Below, in pieces: positions 1 to 10,425 of a stretch of 64,000 nucleotides of DNA (position 1 is the first letter of the stretch; every line of letters begins with the position of its first letter). This DNA comes from Megascapheus bottae. Lineage: Eukaryota > Chordata > Mammalia > Rodentia > Geomyidae. The stretch spans positions 1,426,001 through 1,490,000 of the forward strand of contig JANJXV010000100.1 in the NCBI GenBank assembly GCA_024803745.1, written 5' to 3'. Below the pieces are notes generated by a model, which did not search any database, was not told the DNA's origin, and worked only from the letters and a program-made list of their open reading frames with translations. The translations under genes and the position numbers were made by a program.

Positions 1-295
1 CAGATCTTCATGGATGCTAGGCAAGCACTTACCACTATGCCAAACTCTCAACCGTGGCATAGTCATTATAAAGTCATAATAATCATATCAAAATATCCTT
101 TCTCCTACTAAGAATGAACACTTATCTATGTGTGTAATGTTTTTTTTTAAATTTCACTAATTCTTCTGTGTTTTTCCCTCTTGCATTTTTTGCACATGAC
201 AGCAAAGCTAATCATCAGGAAAAAATTGATTAGGATACAGAAACCTAATAATGTCCTAGTAGATTGACGTCAAAAATATGTGCAAGATGCCCTGT

Positions 296-478
296 GTGTT
301 TGACCTAGTGGTAGAGTCCTTGGCTACCACGCAAAAAGACTGAGGTTTGATTCCTCATTACCACATACATAGAAAACGCTGCAAGTGCTGCTGTGGCTCG
401 GTGGGACAGCTAAAGCCTAAAGAAAGCCCAAGAACAATGTTCACACTCTGAGGTCAAGTCCCCAGAGTAGCAAAAACA
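296..478 (+). mobile_element. ID-like dimeric SINE (inside inverted arm)
   Basis: Plus-strand inverted counterpart of 9690-9880: gacctagtggtagagtcctt, then aagtgctgctgtggctc, ending near an A-run at 474-486. Confidence 0.75.
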
Positions 479-867
479 AAAAAAATCGACAAGGGGCAAA
501 ATGCAGGCAGAGAAGGCACTGTGAAGCAAATGTTTTGTAAAGGATGAGGGCAATATTGACCCTTAAGTTTGGATCTTACCGAAGAACGGCTCCTTGAGCC
601 TGAGACCAGACTGGTAGTTGGGCCTAGTGGAAGACATTGGGATTGGACAAATAAGGTGTGCTGTTTACTACATCCACATGTATATTGTGAGATTGGTGGA
701 GAGATTCAGCCTCCAGTATGTCTTTGGTGAGGTCTTCTGTGACCGAGGATCTTTGGGCATTGGGCCCTGAAAGGTGACCCTGCCTCCCTCACAATGGAAC
801 AGAATATGGAACCCTGGTAACCAAGCCACTGTAACTAACAACCAACTCAAGCCAGCTCACTTGGCCT

Positions 868-1053
868 GTGGCTCAGGAGGAAGAAAGATGTTGCTGTGCT
901 GTTGCCAAAGTTCAGGAAACTCAAGTCTCAGGCATGGAAGTTGTGGATGTCTTACTCAAAGATGTACATGCTAGATCATTGCCAAGCCACAAATCCTGTA
1001 TAACAGGCCTTTCTCTAAGAAGAAGGCCAGGGAAATCCAGGGCAACCAGATGA
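868..1053 (+). other. Unidentified reading frame in left inverted arm
   Basis: A 61-residue open frame rich in polar residues. The inverted arm carries the same frame on the minus strand at 8942-9313 and 44833-45138. The matching segment in the fourth arm (28926-29110) is interrupted by a stop. In the right arms a possible splice donor (GAG/gtatat) follows the shared part. Because the RasGEF_N-like relic at 8748-8893 lies just downstream on the same strand as the right-arm copy, this could be an upstream exon of the same dead gene. I do not recognise the sequence. Confidence 0.3.
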
Positions 1054-1111
1054 GGTATATTTCTAACAAGAAATGTATTTGACCCCATCATCCTCCCCAC
1101 ACACTACAACT

Positions 1112-3430
1112 TTCTTTTTTTAAAATCTTTTTATTGTAATTAGTAAAAGGGTTACATGATATTGGCCAGATAGAAGGTGCATTAATTCACATACATTGAT
1201 ACCCTTTCACATGTCTTGGTACCCATTTCCCTCCGACCCCACACCCCCCACCCGCCTTGGTTTTCCCCCCTTCCCTATCAAATTTCAAATATCCAAATAC
1301 AAACAAATTCAATATATCAGATAACAAAGTGAGATACTATACCAATATGGGATAACCAAGGGACAGCAAAGGAGATGAGAGACAACATAGTACATTAAGG
1401 ACAACAATCATTCATTATGTGGCTTTTGTTTCAATATCCTGGAGGTCCTTTCAGTTAGCTTCACATTATATGGCCTTATATATGGCCTTTTGCTCTATTG
1501 CAAATCTCTGCCAGTGGAGCCCAAGGTTTCTACTGATTATGACAAATGAGGGAAACCACTGAGCCAAGTTCCTTTGAGTCTGGCTTACTTCACTTAATAT
1601 GATTTGTTCTAAGTCTTTCCATTTCCTAACAAATGGGGCGATGTCATTCTTTCTGACAGCAGCATAGAATTCCATTGTGTACAAATACCACAACTTCTTG
1701 ATCCACTCATCAACTGAGGGACATCTGGGTTGGTTCCATATCTTTGCTATGGTGAATAGTGCTGCAATGAACATTGTTGTGCTAGTGGGTTTAGTATGCC
1801 CTTGTTTCTGGATTGTTGGGTAAATGCCAAGTAGTGGAGTTGCTGGGTGATAGGGGAGTTCTATGTTTAGCCTTTTGAGGCACTGCCACACTGCTTTCCA
1901 TAGTTGTTGAACGAGTTTGCACTCCCACCAACAGTGTAGTAGTGCTCCCTCCTGGCCACATCCCCTCCAGCATCTGTTGTCATTCGTTTTCCTGATCCTG
2001 GCCATTCTAACTGGAGTGAGGTGGAATCTTAGAGTTGTTTTGATTTGCATTTCTTTTATGACCAGAGATGTGGAGCATTTCTTCATGTGTCTATAGGCCA
2101 TTTTTGTTTCTTCTTCAGAGAAGACTCTCTTTAAGTCTTTGGCCCATTTTTTAATGGGATGGGTGTTACTTTGGAGGTTAGTTTTGGAGTGATTCAATTT
2201 TTTGAGTTGTTGATATATTTTAGATATGAGGCCTTTGTCTCTTGTTTGGTTGGTGAAGATCTTCTCCCACTCTGTAGGCTTCCTGATTAGTTTACTAGCT
2301 ATATCCGTTGCCATACAAAAGCTCTGCAGTTTAATGCAGTCCCACTTATCCAGCCTTCCTCTGATTTGTTGTGATTCTTGGTCCTTATTAAGAAAGTTTC
2401 GACCTGTGCCAAGGCGGCCTAGTTTATCTATTATTCCTTCCTGTAAACTTTTCAGTGTCAGCTTTTACCTCCAGATCTTTGATCCATTTGGATTTAATTC
2501 TAGTGCAAGGTGACAAAGAAAGATCCATCTTTAGTTTTCTTCAGGTGCTTAACCAGTTCTGCCAGCACAACTTGTTGAAGAGGCTATCTTTCTTCCATTC
2601 TATTTTTTTGGCTCCCTTGTCAAAGATTAGGTGGCCATATGTCTGTGGTTTAATATCTGGGTCCCCAGTTCTATTCCATTGGACTTCAGGCCTGTTCTTG
2701 TGCCCGTACCAAGCTCTTTTGAGAATTATAGCTCTGTAATGAAGTCTAAAGTTTGGAATTGAAATTCCTCCAGCTCTGTTCTTTATGCTAAGAAGTGTTT
2801 TTGCTATACGGGGTCTTTTATTATTCCATATGAAATTTTGAATTGCCTCTTCTATTTCTTTAAAGAATGACATTGGGATGTTGATGGGTATTGCATTGAA
2901 TTTGTAGATAGCCCTTGGCAAGATTGTCATTTTCACAATTTTGATTCTTCCAATCCAGGAGCATGGGAAGTTTTTTCCATTTCCTTAGTTCTGCTTTAAT
3001 TTCCTTTTTTAGGGTTTTAAAGTTTTCATCTAAACGGTCCTTTACATCTTAGTTAAGCTAATTCCTAGGTACTTTATTTTGTTTGAGGCTATTGTGAAAG
3101 GAGTTTCTTTCCTGATTATTGCCTCCTTCCTCTCACTGTTGGCGTAAGGAAGGCAGTTCATTTGTGAGAGTTGATTTTATGGCCTGCTACCCTTCCAAAG
3201 CTTTGAATCAGCTCAAGGAGCTTGCGAGTAGAGTCTATAGGATCCTTTAAATACAGAATCATGTCATCTGCAAAGAGGGATAGTTTTATTTCCTCTTTCC
3301 CTACTTGGATCCCCTTTATGCTTGCTTCTTGCCTTATTGCACTGCCTAGGAATTCTAGTACTATGTTAAAAAGGAGTGGAGAGAGTGTGCATCCTGAATG
3401 CTACCCCTTAGCACTTTTATGCAAAGCTTA
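1112..3430 (-). mobile_element. LINE-1 3' part, ORF2 remnant (unit A)
   Basis: The minus strand encodes ORF2 pieces. At 2541-2936 lies the region after the reverse-transcriptase core ([22 protein letters not shown]). At 1466-2314 lies the C-terminal domain with the cysteine-rich stretch [18 protein letters not shown] and the WNQPRCPSVDEW motif. The 3' end is the T-rich stretch near 1112-1135, abutting the inverted-arm boundary. The element is 5' truncated and carries frame breaks. Position 3400 joins L1 sequence to unrelated DNA at a point where unit B has about 170 extra bases. Confidence 0.9.
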
Positions 3431-4838
3431 GGCCTGTGGCAATTTAAGCACAATTCAACGCTCTGTTTTTTGCTGGTTAATTAGAGGTAAAAATCTTATT
3501 GAATTTATTGCATGGCTGATTTTGAACTGGAATCCTCAGGTCTCAGCTTATCTTGAGTAGCTAGGATTACAGTACTTTTACAACCTGTATTCTCATACAC
3601 ATCGCTTCTGATCCAAACACTCATTGTTCAATTTAACTAACAAGATGTGAGGAAAGATGATTGACTGTAATTTACTAGATGGGCTTCTAGTGAGTATATA
3701 TTTCCACTTCCACTCTGAATCCAGGCAAATGTTTCTGGTACATGTTTCAACTATCTCCCAAAGAGGAAATAATGTGTGAGTACGTTTGCTAGTATTTCAG
3801 ATAGGAGATGGAATTTGGTGTTTGGAACCTGTTGGGCAGAGTGTATCAGCTGGGCTGTGATAACAGAGATGATGTTTCAGACAGGAATATTTTCATCCCA
3901 GACAGACTTAATCCAGATCCTTGGATTTCATGCCTTGAGTAGATAGAATTACAAGTGTGAGCTGCCACCACCACCTGGTTCATTTTGGAAACTTCAATTG
4001 CTTCTCATTTGTTCCTTTCCTTTTTTGGAAGATTGATCTAAGCTGGCTAATTGTGCATCACAATGAAGTGATTGGCCTCAGGAATTGCAAATATTTGTTT
4101 CATCAGCACGGAATGAATGAAGTTGATCTAAACCCAATAGTATTTTCCTTCTGATAAATAGGGAACTTACTTATATCATTTTTCCTTGCCTTTGCTTTCC
4201 CAAAGCAAGCAACATGTTTCTTAAAAACTATACTTCATGAGAATATTATAATTAGAAGCTATCTTCTGCACACTTCAGAATAGTCCTTGCATTTATAAAC
4301 TTATATTACAATATTAGGTAGAAGAATAGTGACTGTTAGTTTCATAACTATTTCATATGTTTTACTCTTTAAGGCTCATTAAGTCAAGAAGGGATTAAAT
4401 ACATTTAGATAATAGTAGAACATAGCTGCTGCTGATTTGATGTGTGTGCAGATGATACACAGATTTATTAGGATTACTCAAAATTTTCTTCAAATTTTCA
4501 GTAGTAGATTGCTATGCTAACTGGAAGGTGATAGTAATGATGCTGAAATTCTATGAATCAGCTATGAAGCAAAATTTCAGGGGAGAGTATTTGCTAGGGA
4601 CTTAATTTCTAAGACGCATATCAAGAATATTGAACTATAACACCAAATGATGGAGGACTCAGCGTCACATTTTGTTTGTTTTATGCAAGTCCTGGGACTT
4701 GAACCCAGGGCCTGGGAACTGTCCTTAAATGTATTTTTTTTTGCTTCAGGCTAGTGTTCTACCACTTGATCCACAGGTCCACTTCCAGACTTTTGGTAAT
4801 GAACTGTAAATCAGAATATCATGCAATTTGTTTGAAAG
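3431..4838. other. Non-coding stretch, unit A
   Basis: AT-rich DNA without a credible gene, collinear with 31641-33073. It contains short minus-strand B1-like SINE scraps near 3505-3590 and 3890-3985 and part of an ID-like unit at 4681-4790. At 4838 the sequence jumps to DNA that in unit B lies 8.3 kb further on. Confidence 0.6.
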
Positions 4839-5815
4839 TGGTCTACCACTTGAGGCACTTTGTCATTTTGAATTTTCTGGATTATTTGGAAATAAGATTC
4901 TCACAGATTTTTATGCCTGGGCCGTCTTTGAACCTCGATCCTCCAGGGTTGCTACGATTAACAGGGTGAGCCACCAGTCACGGGCATTAAATTATTATTT
5001 TTTGCATGTCCTATGGCTTCAACTCATGGCCAGAGCACTGTCCTAGGGCTTGCTCAAGGATAGCACTTTACTTCAGCCAGCCAACTCCCGGTCCAAATAG
5101 GGCATTCTTGAAGATAGAATTACAGAGATCTGCCATAATACTGGCATGTCGTTATCTAAGTATATAATTTTTCTTCTCTTTTTGATGGCTTTTCCTTAGT
5201 GGACATATTTCCTACATATTTTATGGAAAACTTCCTTCCCACTGGGGCCATAAGTTAAGCCTAGTGGAAGAGTTCTTGCCGAGCATGAATGAAGACCCAA
5301 GTTCAATTCCTCAGCACAACATAGATTAAAAAAGATAAAAGTGGTGCTGTGGCACATGTGATAGAACTTGCGCCTTAAGAATAAACAAAAACAAAAACAA
5401 GGATCGTGCTCAGGTCCTGAGTCTAAGCACAGTACTGGCAAAAAAAAATTCTGCCCAAAGTAGACATTTAAACTTATTGTACGTTTCAAAAAATTTGTTG
5501 TCAAGGTGATATACAAAGAGATTTCGGTTACATATGTAATGAGTACATTTCTTGTAAACACTGTTACCCCCTCCCCCCTTTTCTCTTTCCCTTCCCCCCA
5601 AGTCATAAATTTCATTTACAACAAATATATATGTATTTTCTTTCCTGAAAATAATAGTTTAAAATGTGTTCAAATAAATGATGTAGGTTGATATATTTAT
5701 CAAAATGGATTACTTGAACTCGAAAATAAACATTCCAGGTAATTTTTCTCATAAAATTGTAGTAATCCTATAAAACTAATAAAAAAGGAATTTTAGTTAT
5801 TAATTTCTTATGTTT
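4839..5815. other. SINE remnants and old repeat, unit A
   Basis: Matches 41405-42360 in unit B. It begins inside a truncated minus-strand B1/ID SINE (intact at 41335-41565 in unit B), continues through another minus-strand ID-like scrap (4990-5085), and has a plus-strand ID-like SINE at 5245-5445. The segment 5440-5600 resembles 33390-33550 and may be an old L1 3' end. No gene is seen. Confidence 0.6.
5245..5445 (+). mobile_element. ID-like dimeric SINE
   Basis: Shows the first tRNA-like half (cctagtggaagagttcttgc, then a B-box-like gttcaattcc) and the second half beginning gtggtgctgtggc and ending cagtactggc, followed by an A-run. Unit-B copy at about 41811-41998, with an 11-base loss in the first half. 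Confidence 0.75.
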
Positions 5816-6631
5816 TACCTTTAACATTATTACACTAAGCATACTGTTTATGGCATTAATACAGACAGCATGAAATATGATTATGCAAAAAAATTAAATG
5901 ATTAAAAATAGTAAGGTTGGGGGCCAGTAGTTTGGCTTGGTGGCACACACCCTGGACTGGCAAAAAAGAAGTAGGGTTAGATAAAACAGATTTATTTCCA
6001 AATGTGTGGAAAATGGTATGATTTCTTGTTTGGCTAGTCCTGGGGCTTGAATTGAGGGACCAGGAACTGCCTTGGCCACATTTGTTCAAGGGTGGCACTC
6101 TGACACCTGAGCCACAGTGCCCCATGTGCTTTTTCTGTGTATGCAGTGCCGAGGAATTGAATCAAGGTCTTCTTGTATACTAGGCGAGCACTCTACAACT
6201 AGGCCACATTCAAAGCCAAAGTAGATTTTTGATGCTATTGTGGAGTTTTAATTTTCTTAAATATTTGTACAAAGCACAATGGATATATAAACAGACTTGA
6301 ACTCACAGAACAGAGTCCCACATAATATTACAGTTACTCTGGCACTTCTCCCTATTGACAAAACACATTTCCAGGCATCTGCTCTGTCCTTAAGCTTTGG
6401 TAGCTGACTTGTCTTTCCATGGAGGCCTGGCCTGGATTCCTGGTGATTCCATGCATTTCATAGTTCCCTGTATATCCAGTAAGGTTGTCTTCTATGGGAC
6501 CAGACCTGTCTGGTTTTTGGCCCACCCAGGACCTATGTGTCTGAGGTCTCAATTCTAAGTGGAAAATAAAACACAGTATAATAAGGACTGAAGAACTGCA
6601 CACCATAATATTAACAATGAGAGTTTAATAG
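5816..6631. other. Block present only in unit A
   Basis: Absent from unit B, where 42361 and 42368 are joined directly over two or three shared bases (gtt). It contains a minus-strand ID-like SINE (about 6015-6222) and otherwise AT-rich DNA without a gene. It is not a single transposon and no target duplication flanks it, so deletion from unit B is more likely than insertion in unit A. Confidence 0.75.
6015..6222 (-). mobile_element. ID-like dimeric SINE
   Basis: Reverse-strand copy. It reads from the 3' half (gctagtcctggggcttgaat) through gagccacagtgcc to the 5' half (actaggcgagcactctacaac). Confidence 0.75.
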
Positions 6632-8747
6632 TTAGCAAAGTAAATACAATGAATACTTGACAAGAATCATGAGAGCAAGATAAAGAGATGTCTTTTTAGG
6701 AAGGGGACAGGGAAGCTCTAAATCCAGACTGGCCTCCAAGTTGCCTTCAGGCAGTAATTCTACTTCAGAGTCCTCAGAAGTGTCTCCTTCCTCATGAGAA
6801 AAAGAATGTCCTTCCTGAGTTAAGAGGGGGATGGATTCTGGTTTGTCGAATGGAGATTGAGTTTCTTTTAGTGAGATGGGTGGGTCAGGATATTCTGTGA
6901 GGATGGATTCATTTTCCTTCAATAAATCCAGTATTGAGAGTACACTTGCTGCTTCCCATGGGGACATTTTCCATGAGCCCAGCGTGTGCCCCTTCAGCTT
7001 GCACAATAAGTGGAGTGTTACTCTGACCCAGATGGACTGACTCTGGGTGGAGTGTGAAAGGAAACGGAAGGAAATCTGGCTGCTCTTTTTCTTCCTCCAT
7101 AGTATCTGCAGGTTCAACTGTGTCACACATGGGGTTCAGAGCCAAAGGTATATCCACAGGACTCTAAACCTGTTTGGTAATTTCTACAGAAGACCCATGC
7201 TTTCTGGAGTGCAGTGATGATTCTCAGTCTCCATCACTCACCAGCTCCATTGGTGGGTTTTTCATCCGGAGTTCAGGATAAGCTCTTCCACGATGACCCA
7301 AACCTAAGAATGGAAATAGGTACAGAGTGGACAGAGTGGACTCTGCAAGTTGAAGTGTCACTCAACTTCCATGAGTGTCTAATGGAGGAACCTGTAGAAC
7401 TGGAGTTTGGACTGAACACTGAGGAGGTGTAGGGTCTTTCTAATGAGTGCTTATTCCCGAGTCATTTCAGAGGACAGACATTACCTGGCTGACACCACCC
7501 ATAAAGGGCATTTTGCCAAGCTCTGTAGTAGTAAGGGCCAACCAATCTCTAGACCACATGGGCTTCCTACTCACAGGCTCTGAGGCACCCACACCAGGAC
7601 TTCTACTTTTTCTTGGTCTTACTGGTCGCACATTCCTCCAGCTGGTCAAAAAGTATGTGTTTAGAAGAGCAGGTCCAAAGCCGGCATATGGAGCCTCATA
7701 TGGATCTTGAGTTGTGTCAGGGTGTGGCAGTTCTTGAACTCGTAGAAATCACTGGAGTAGAAGTCCATTCACATCGTATAGATGGAACACATTATGTTGT
7801 GGGCACATTCGGTACAAGGAAAGTGAGAGCCTTCTCTCTCCATCCTGAGCCTTCTACCAAAGCCCCATTCTTGCAGGACACTAATGCTGTGGCAGGCCTG
7901 CAGAGATGTGCACTTATGTGCTGGGAGGGGGGTAAGAGACACTCGAGAACAGGATGACTTTTACACCCCAGTTCCAGAAGCTTCTGAGGGAGGCCTCTAT
8001 ACATCTGTCCAAAGTAAACGAACCTTAAATTAACTAAGTAAATGCTCTAAATAAATCAATAAGTGAATGCTCCAAATAAAGAACTAAATGCTCATTCCTC
8101 TAATCTTAGCCACCCAGCAGGCTGAGCTCTGAAGATCACAGTGGAAAGCCAGTCTAGTCAGTAAAAGTCTAAACGTACTTGTCTTCAATTAGGCAGCAAA
8201 AAGCCAGAACTTGACCTATGACTCAAATGGTACAGTGCTAATTTTTGAACACCAAAGGGATGGCATTTAGACCTGGGTTGAGGTTCAAGTGGCAGCACTG
8301 GACCACGCACCAAAATGTAAATGCTTTCAGGTTCTAACAGGCAAAGCTATCACAATCCATCCCTGATGGCTCAAAAGTGATTCAGCCCCCAGCTTTTCCT
8401 CTGACTCCAGTATTTCACAGGCCTCCGCCATTAGTACTGACACCTCATTTCTTACTGGGAAATGGGATTTCCTAGGATGTCACCTAGGTGAGGGCTGCAG
8501 TTGGGAGCCACTTACTCATGCCTGAAATCCAACTTCTCAGTAAGCACACTGTTGAGACTCCAGTAGCTTGTGAGGGAAATGAAATGGCATGGTGTCCCAG
8601 TCATAATAAAGTAGTTTGTGCACTTGTATCATGCTTAGCTCCCCTGTGAACACCCCAGTGAACCAAACAGGCTCAGAGAGGAGCCAAGTATTCCAAGACT
8701 TGGCCAGGAGGGGTGAGCAAACCTGGGTTTGGAGGGGGAACACTCAC
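6632..8747. other. Unrecognised non-repetitive DNA with short open frames, unit A
   Basis: Collinear with 42367-44480 at about 98% identity. Several 60-160 codon frames exist on both strands (for example minus 6909-7157, minus 7467-7649, plus 7613-7957). On the minus strand some have AG/GT-like edges: acceptor near 7171, donor near 7482, and a short donor-bounded piece at 7240-7302. Comparison of 6909-7157 with 42643-42891 shows essentially only amino-acid-changing differences, so no coding constraint is visible. It may be intron or remains of a gene. A SINE-like scrap lies at 8095-8310. Confidence 0.4.
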
Positions 8748-8893
8748 TTTTTCAAGAGAATTTCCAGCAACTACTACATTGTCCTCCACTATTTGAAATT
8801 GTGCAGGAAGTTTCCCACATAAAAGAGATCACCTTTCTGGTAGGCAGGGATCAGCTTTGTCAGCAGCATCTCCAACAGGCCTTCCTCCAGGAT
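8748..8893 (-). pseudogene. RalGDS-like RasGEF N-terminal module, exon relic (unit A)
   Basis: On the minus strand a pyrimidine-poor acceptor (ctatag) precedes a 146-base exon-like segment, which ends at a good donor (gtgagt). Its translation contains LTKLIPAYQKGDLFYV, then NFLHNF, then a leucine-rich end LLEILLKK. This follows the spacing of the RasGEF_N module in RalGDS-type Ral exchange factors: a Leu-rich start, a P-A-F/Y step, G-D-x-x-Y-V, F-L-x-x-Y/F, then Q-Q-V-L-D-L-L. At the place where the family has two glutamines there are two adjacent TAG codons, and another TAG lies six codons earlier. The relic is therefore non-coding. Family knowledge is from memory; no search was run. No RasGEF catalytic domain was found nearby. 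Confidence 0.55.
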
Positions 8894-8941
8894 CTATAGG
8901 TTACAAGCCTCATTCAGAGTCTGAGCTGACTTACCATCACA

Positions 8942-9313
8942 CTATGTTGGCAAAACAGTGGATATTTCAAACGTCGGAATGGGACCACACTTCACACTGA
9001 GGAATTGGAATAGAGTAGATTGGAAATGACACACTCTAATCTCAGTATAGTCACTTGAAAGCACACAAGAAGGTTGTAGTGTGTGGGCAGGATGATGGGT
9101 TCCAATAGGTTTCCTCTCAATATACCTCATCTGAGTTGCCCTGGAGTTTCCTGGCTTTTTTCCTTGAGAAATGCCTGATATACTGGAATTTTGGCTTGGC
9201 ACTGATCCAGCATCTACTTCTTCAAGTGAGACATCCATATCTCTCATGCCTGAGATGCGAGCCTCCTGACCTTTGGCAACAGCACAGCAACATCTTTCTG
9301 GTTCCTGAGCCAC
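8942..9313 (-). other. Unidentified reading frame in right inverted arm (unit A)
   Basis: Open for 123 residues on the minus strand. The first 60 or so match the inverted copy at 868-1053: a CCC run, acidic serine-rich middle, then a basic tail ending SRATQ. The remainder has no counterpart in the left arm. It sits just upstream, on the same strand, of the RasGEF_N-like relic at 8748-8893. In unit B the corresponding frame (44833-45138) is open over the shared part only. It may be an old exon. No function is assigned. Confidence 0.3.
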
Positions 9314-9689
9314 AGGCCAAGGGAGCTGGCTTGAGCTGGTTGTCCCATACAGTGGCTTAGTTACCAGGGTTCCATATTCTGTTCCATTGTGAGGGAGGTA
9401 GGGTCACCTTTCAAGGCCCAATGACCAAAGCTCCTTGCTCACAGAAGACCTCCCCAAAGACATACTGGAGGCTGAATCTCCCTTCCCACCTCACATATGG
9501 ATGTAGTAAACAGCACACCTTTTTGTTCAAATCCCAAGTCATTAATTAGGCGTAAGTGCTAGCCTGGTCTCAGCCTCAAGGAGCCTTTCTTAGGTAAGAT
9601 CTAAACTTAACTGTCACTATTCCCCTTACCCTTCACAAGACATTTTGCTTCACAGTGCCTTCTCATCTTGCATTTTGCCTCTTGCACAT

Positions 9690-9880
9690 TTTTTTGCTAG
9701 TCCTGGGACTTGACCTCAGAGCCTGACCATTGTTCTTAGGCTTTCTTTAGGCTATAGCTGTCCCACCAAGCCACAGCACCACTTCCAGCGTTTTCTATGT
9801 ATATGGTACTGCAGAATCAAACCGGAGTCTTTTTGTGTGGTAGCCAAGCACTCTACAAATAGATGAAACACCCAGGCCAT
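9690..9880 (-). mobile_element. ID-like dimeric SINE (inside inverted arm)
   Basis: Minus-strand element from ttgctagtcctgggacttga to gtggtagccaagcactctac. Its inverted copy is at 296-478, with unit-B copies at about 45428-45600 (minus) and 28351-28535 (plus). It was present before the arms were inverted-duplicated. Confidence 0.75.
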
Positions 9881-10114
9881 CTTGCACATATTTTTCACTT
9901 CAATCTACTAGGACGTTGTTAGGTTTATGGATCCTAATCTATTTTTTTTCCTGATGAATATCTGTGCTGTCATCTGTAAAATGCAAGTGGGAAAATCACA
10001 GAAGCATTGGTGACATAAAAAAAGTCTTACAGACATAGATAAGTGTTCATACTTTGTAGGAGAAAGGATATTTTGATATGATGATGATGACTATTTATAA
10101 ATACTTTATCGGGG

Positions 10115-10300
10115 TTTAGAGTTTGGCCCAGTGGTAGAGTGCTTGCCTAGCATCCCTGAAGATCTAGGTTTGAGTCCTTAATATCACACAGATATAAAAA
10201 TCCATATGGCAATGTGGCTCAAGTTGCAGAGGGCTAGACTTGGGAAAAGCCAAGAGCAGTGCTTAGGCCCTGAGTTCAAGCCGCAGGAATGGCAGAGAAA
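10115..10300 (+). mobile_element. ID-like dimeric SINE
   Basis: Good copy: tggcccagtggtagagtgct with gcctagcatccctgaag, a second half starting atggcaatgtggctcaag and ending gccgcaggaatggcag, then an A-rich tail. Unit-B copy at about 45800-45985; the inverted-arm partner (minus) at 27935-28115. Confidence 0.85.
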
Positions 10301-10425
10301 AACAAAAGAAAAGAAAAGAAATGTGCTTTTTACAAGTTATTCACTCACAGCATTTGCCTCGGAATTCTTCGCTTCTGCATCTTGTGACTTATCCCTTTCC
10401 CTCAATGTAGACAGTAAAAACAGAT

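Larger units (their letters stand above)
1..1109 (+). repeat. Inverted arm, unit A left (truncated by window edge)
   Basis: Reads as the diverged reverse complement of 9074-10425. Shared landmarks include the SINE near 296-478, the run around 90-250 and the small reading frame at 868-1053. Divergence by eye is roughly 10-15%, far more than between units A and B, so the inversion is older than the duplication. The match ends at about 1109, exactly where an L1 3' end begins. Confidence 0.85.
9074..10425 (-). repeat. Inverted arm, unit A right
   Basis: Reverse-complement partner of 1-1109 and of 27802-29168. The match to 27802-29168 gives the full arm length of about 1.35 kb, because the left arm of unit A is cut by the window start. 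The arm contains a minus-strand SINE (9690-9880), a plus-strand SINE (10115-10300) and the minus-strand reading frame described separately. Confidence 0.85.

Noticed and set aside
6909..7157. Acidic 82-codon minus-strand frame proposed as a terminal exon
   Set aside because: Differences from the unit-B copy are essentially all amino-acid-changing and no family is recognised; kept only as an unrecognised stretch.
10115..10300. tRNA gene suggested by A-box and B-box-like motifs
   Set aside because: Many dispersed copies with A-rich tails and no intact cloverleaf; an ID-like SINE.
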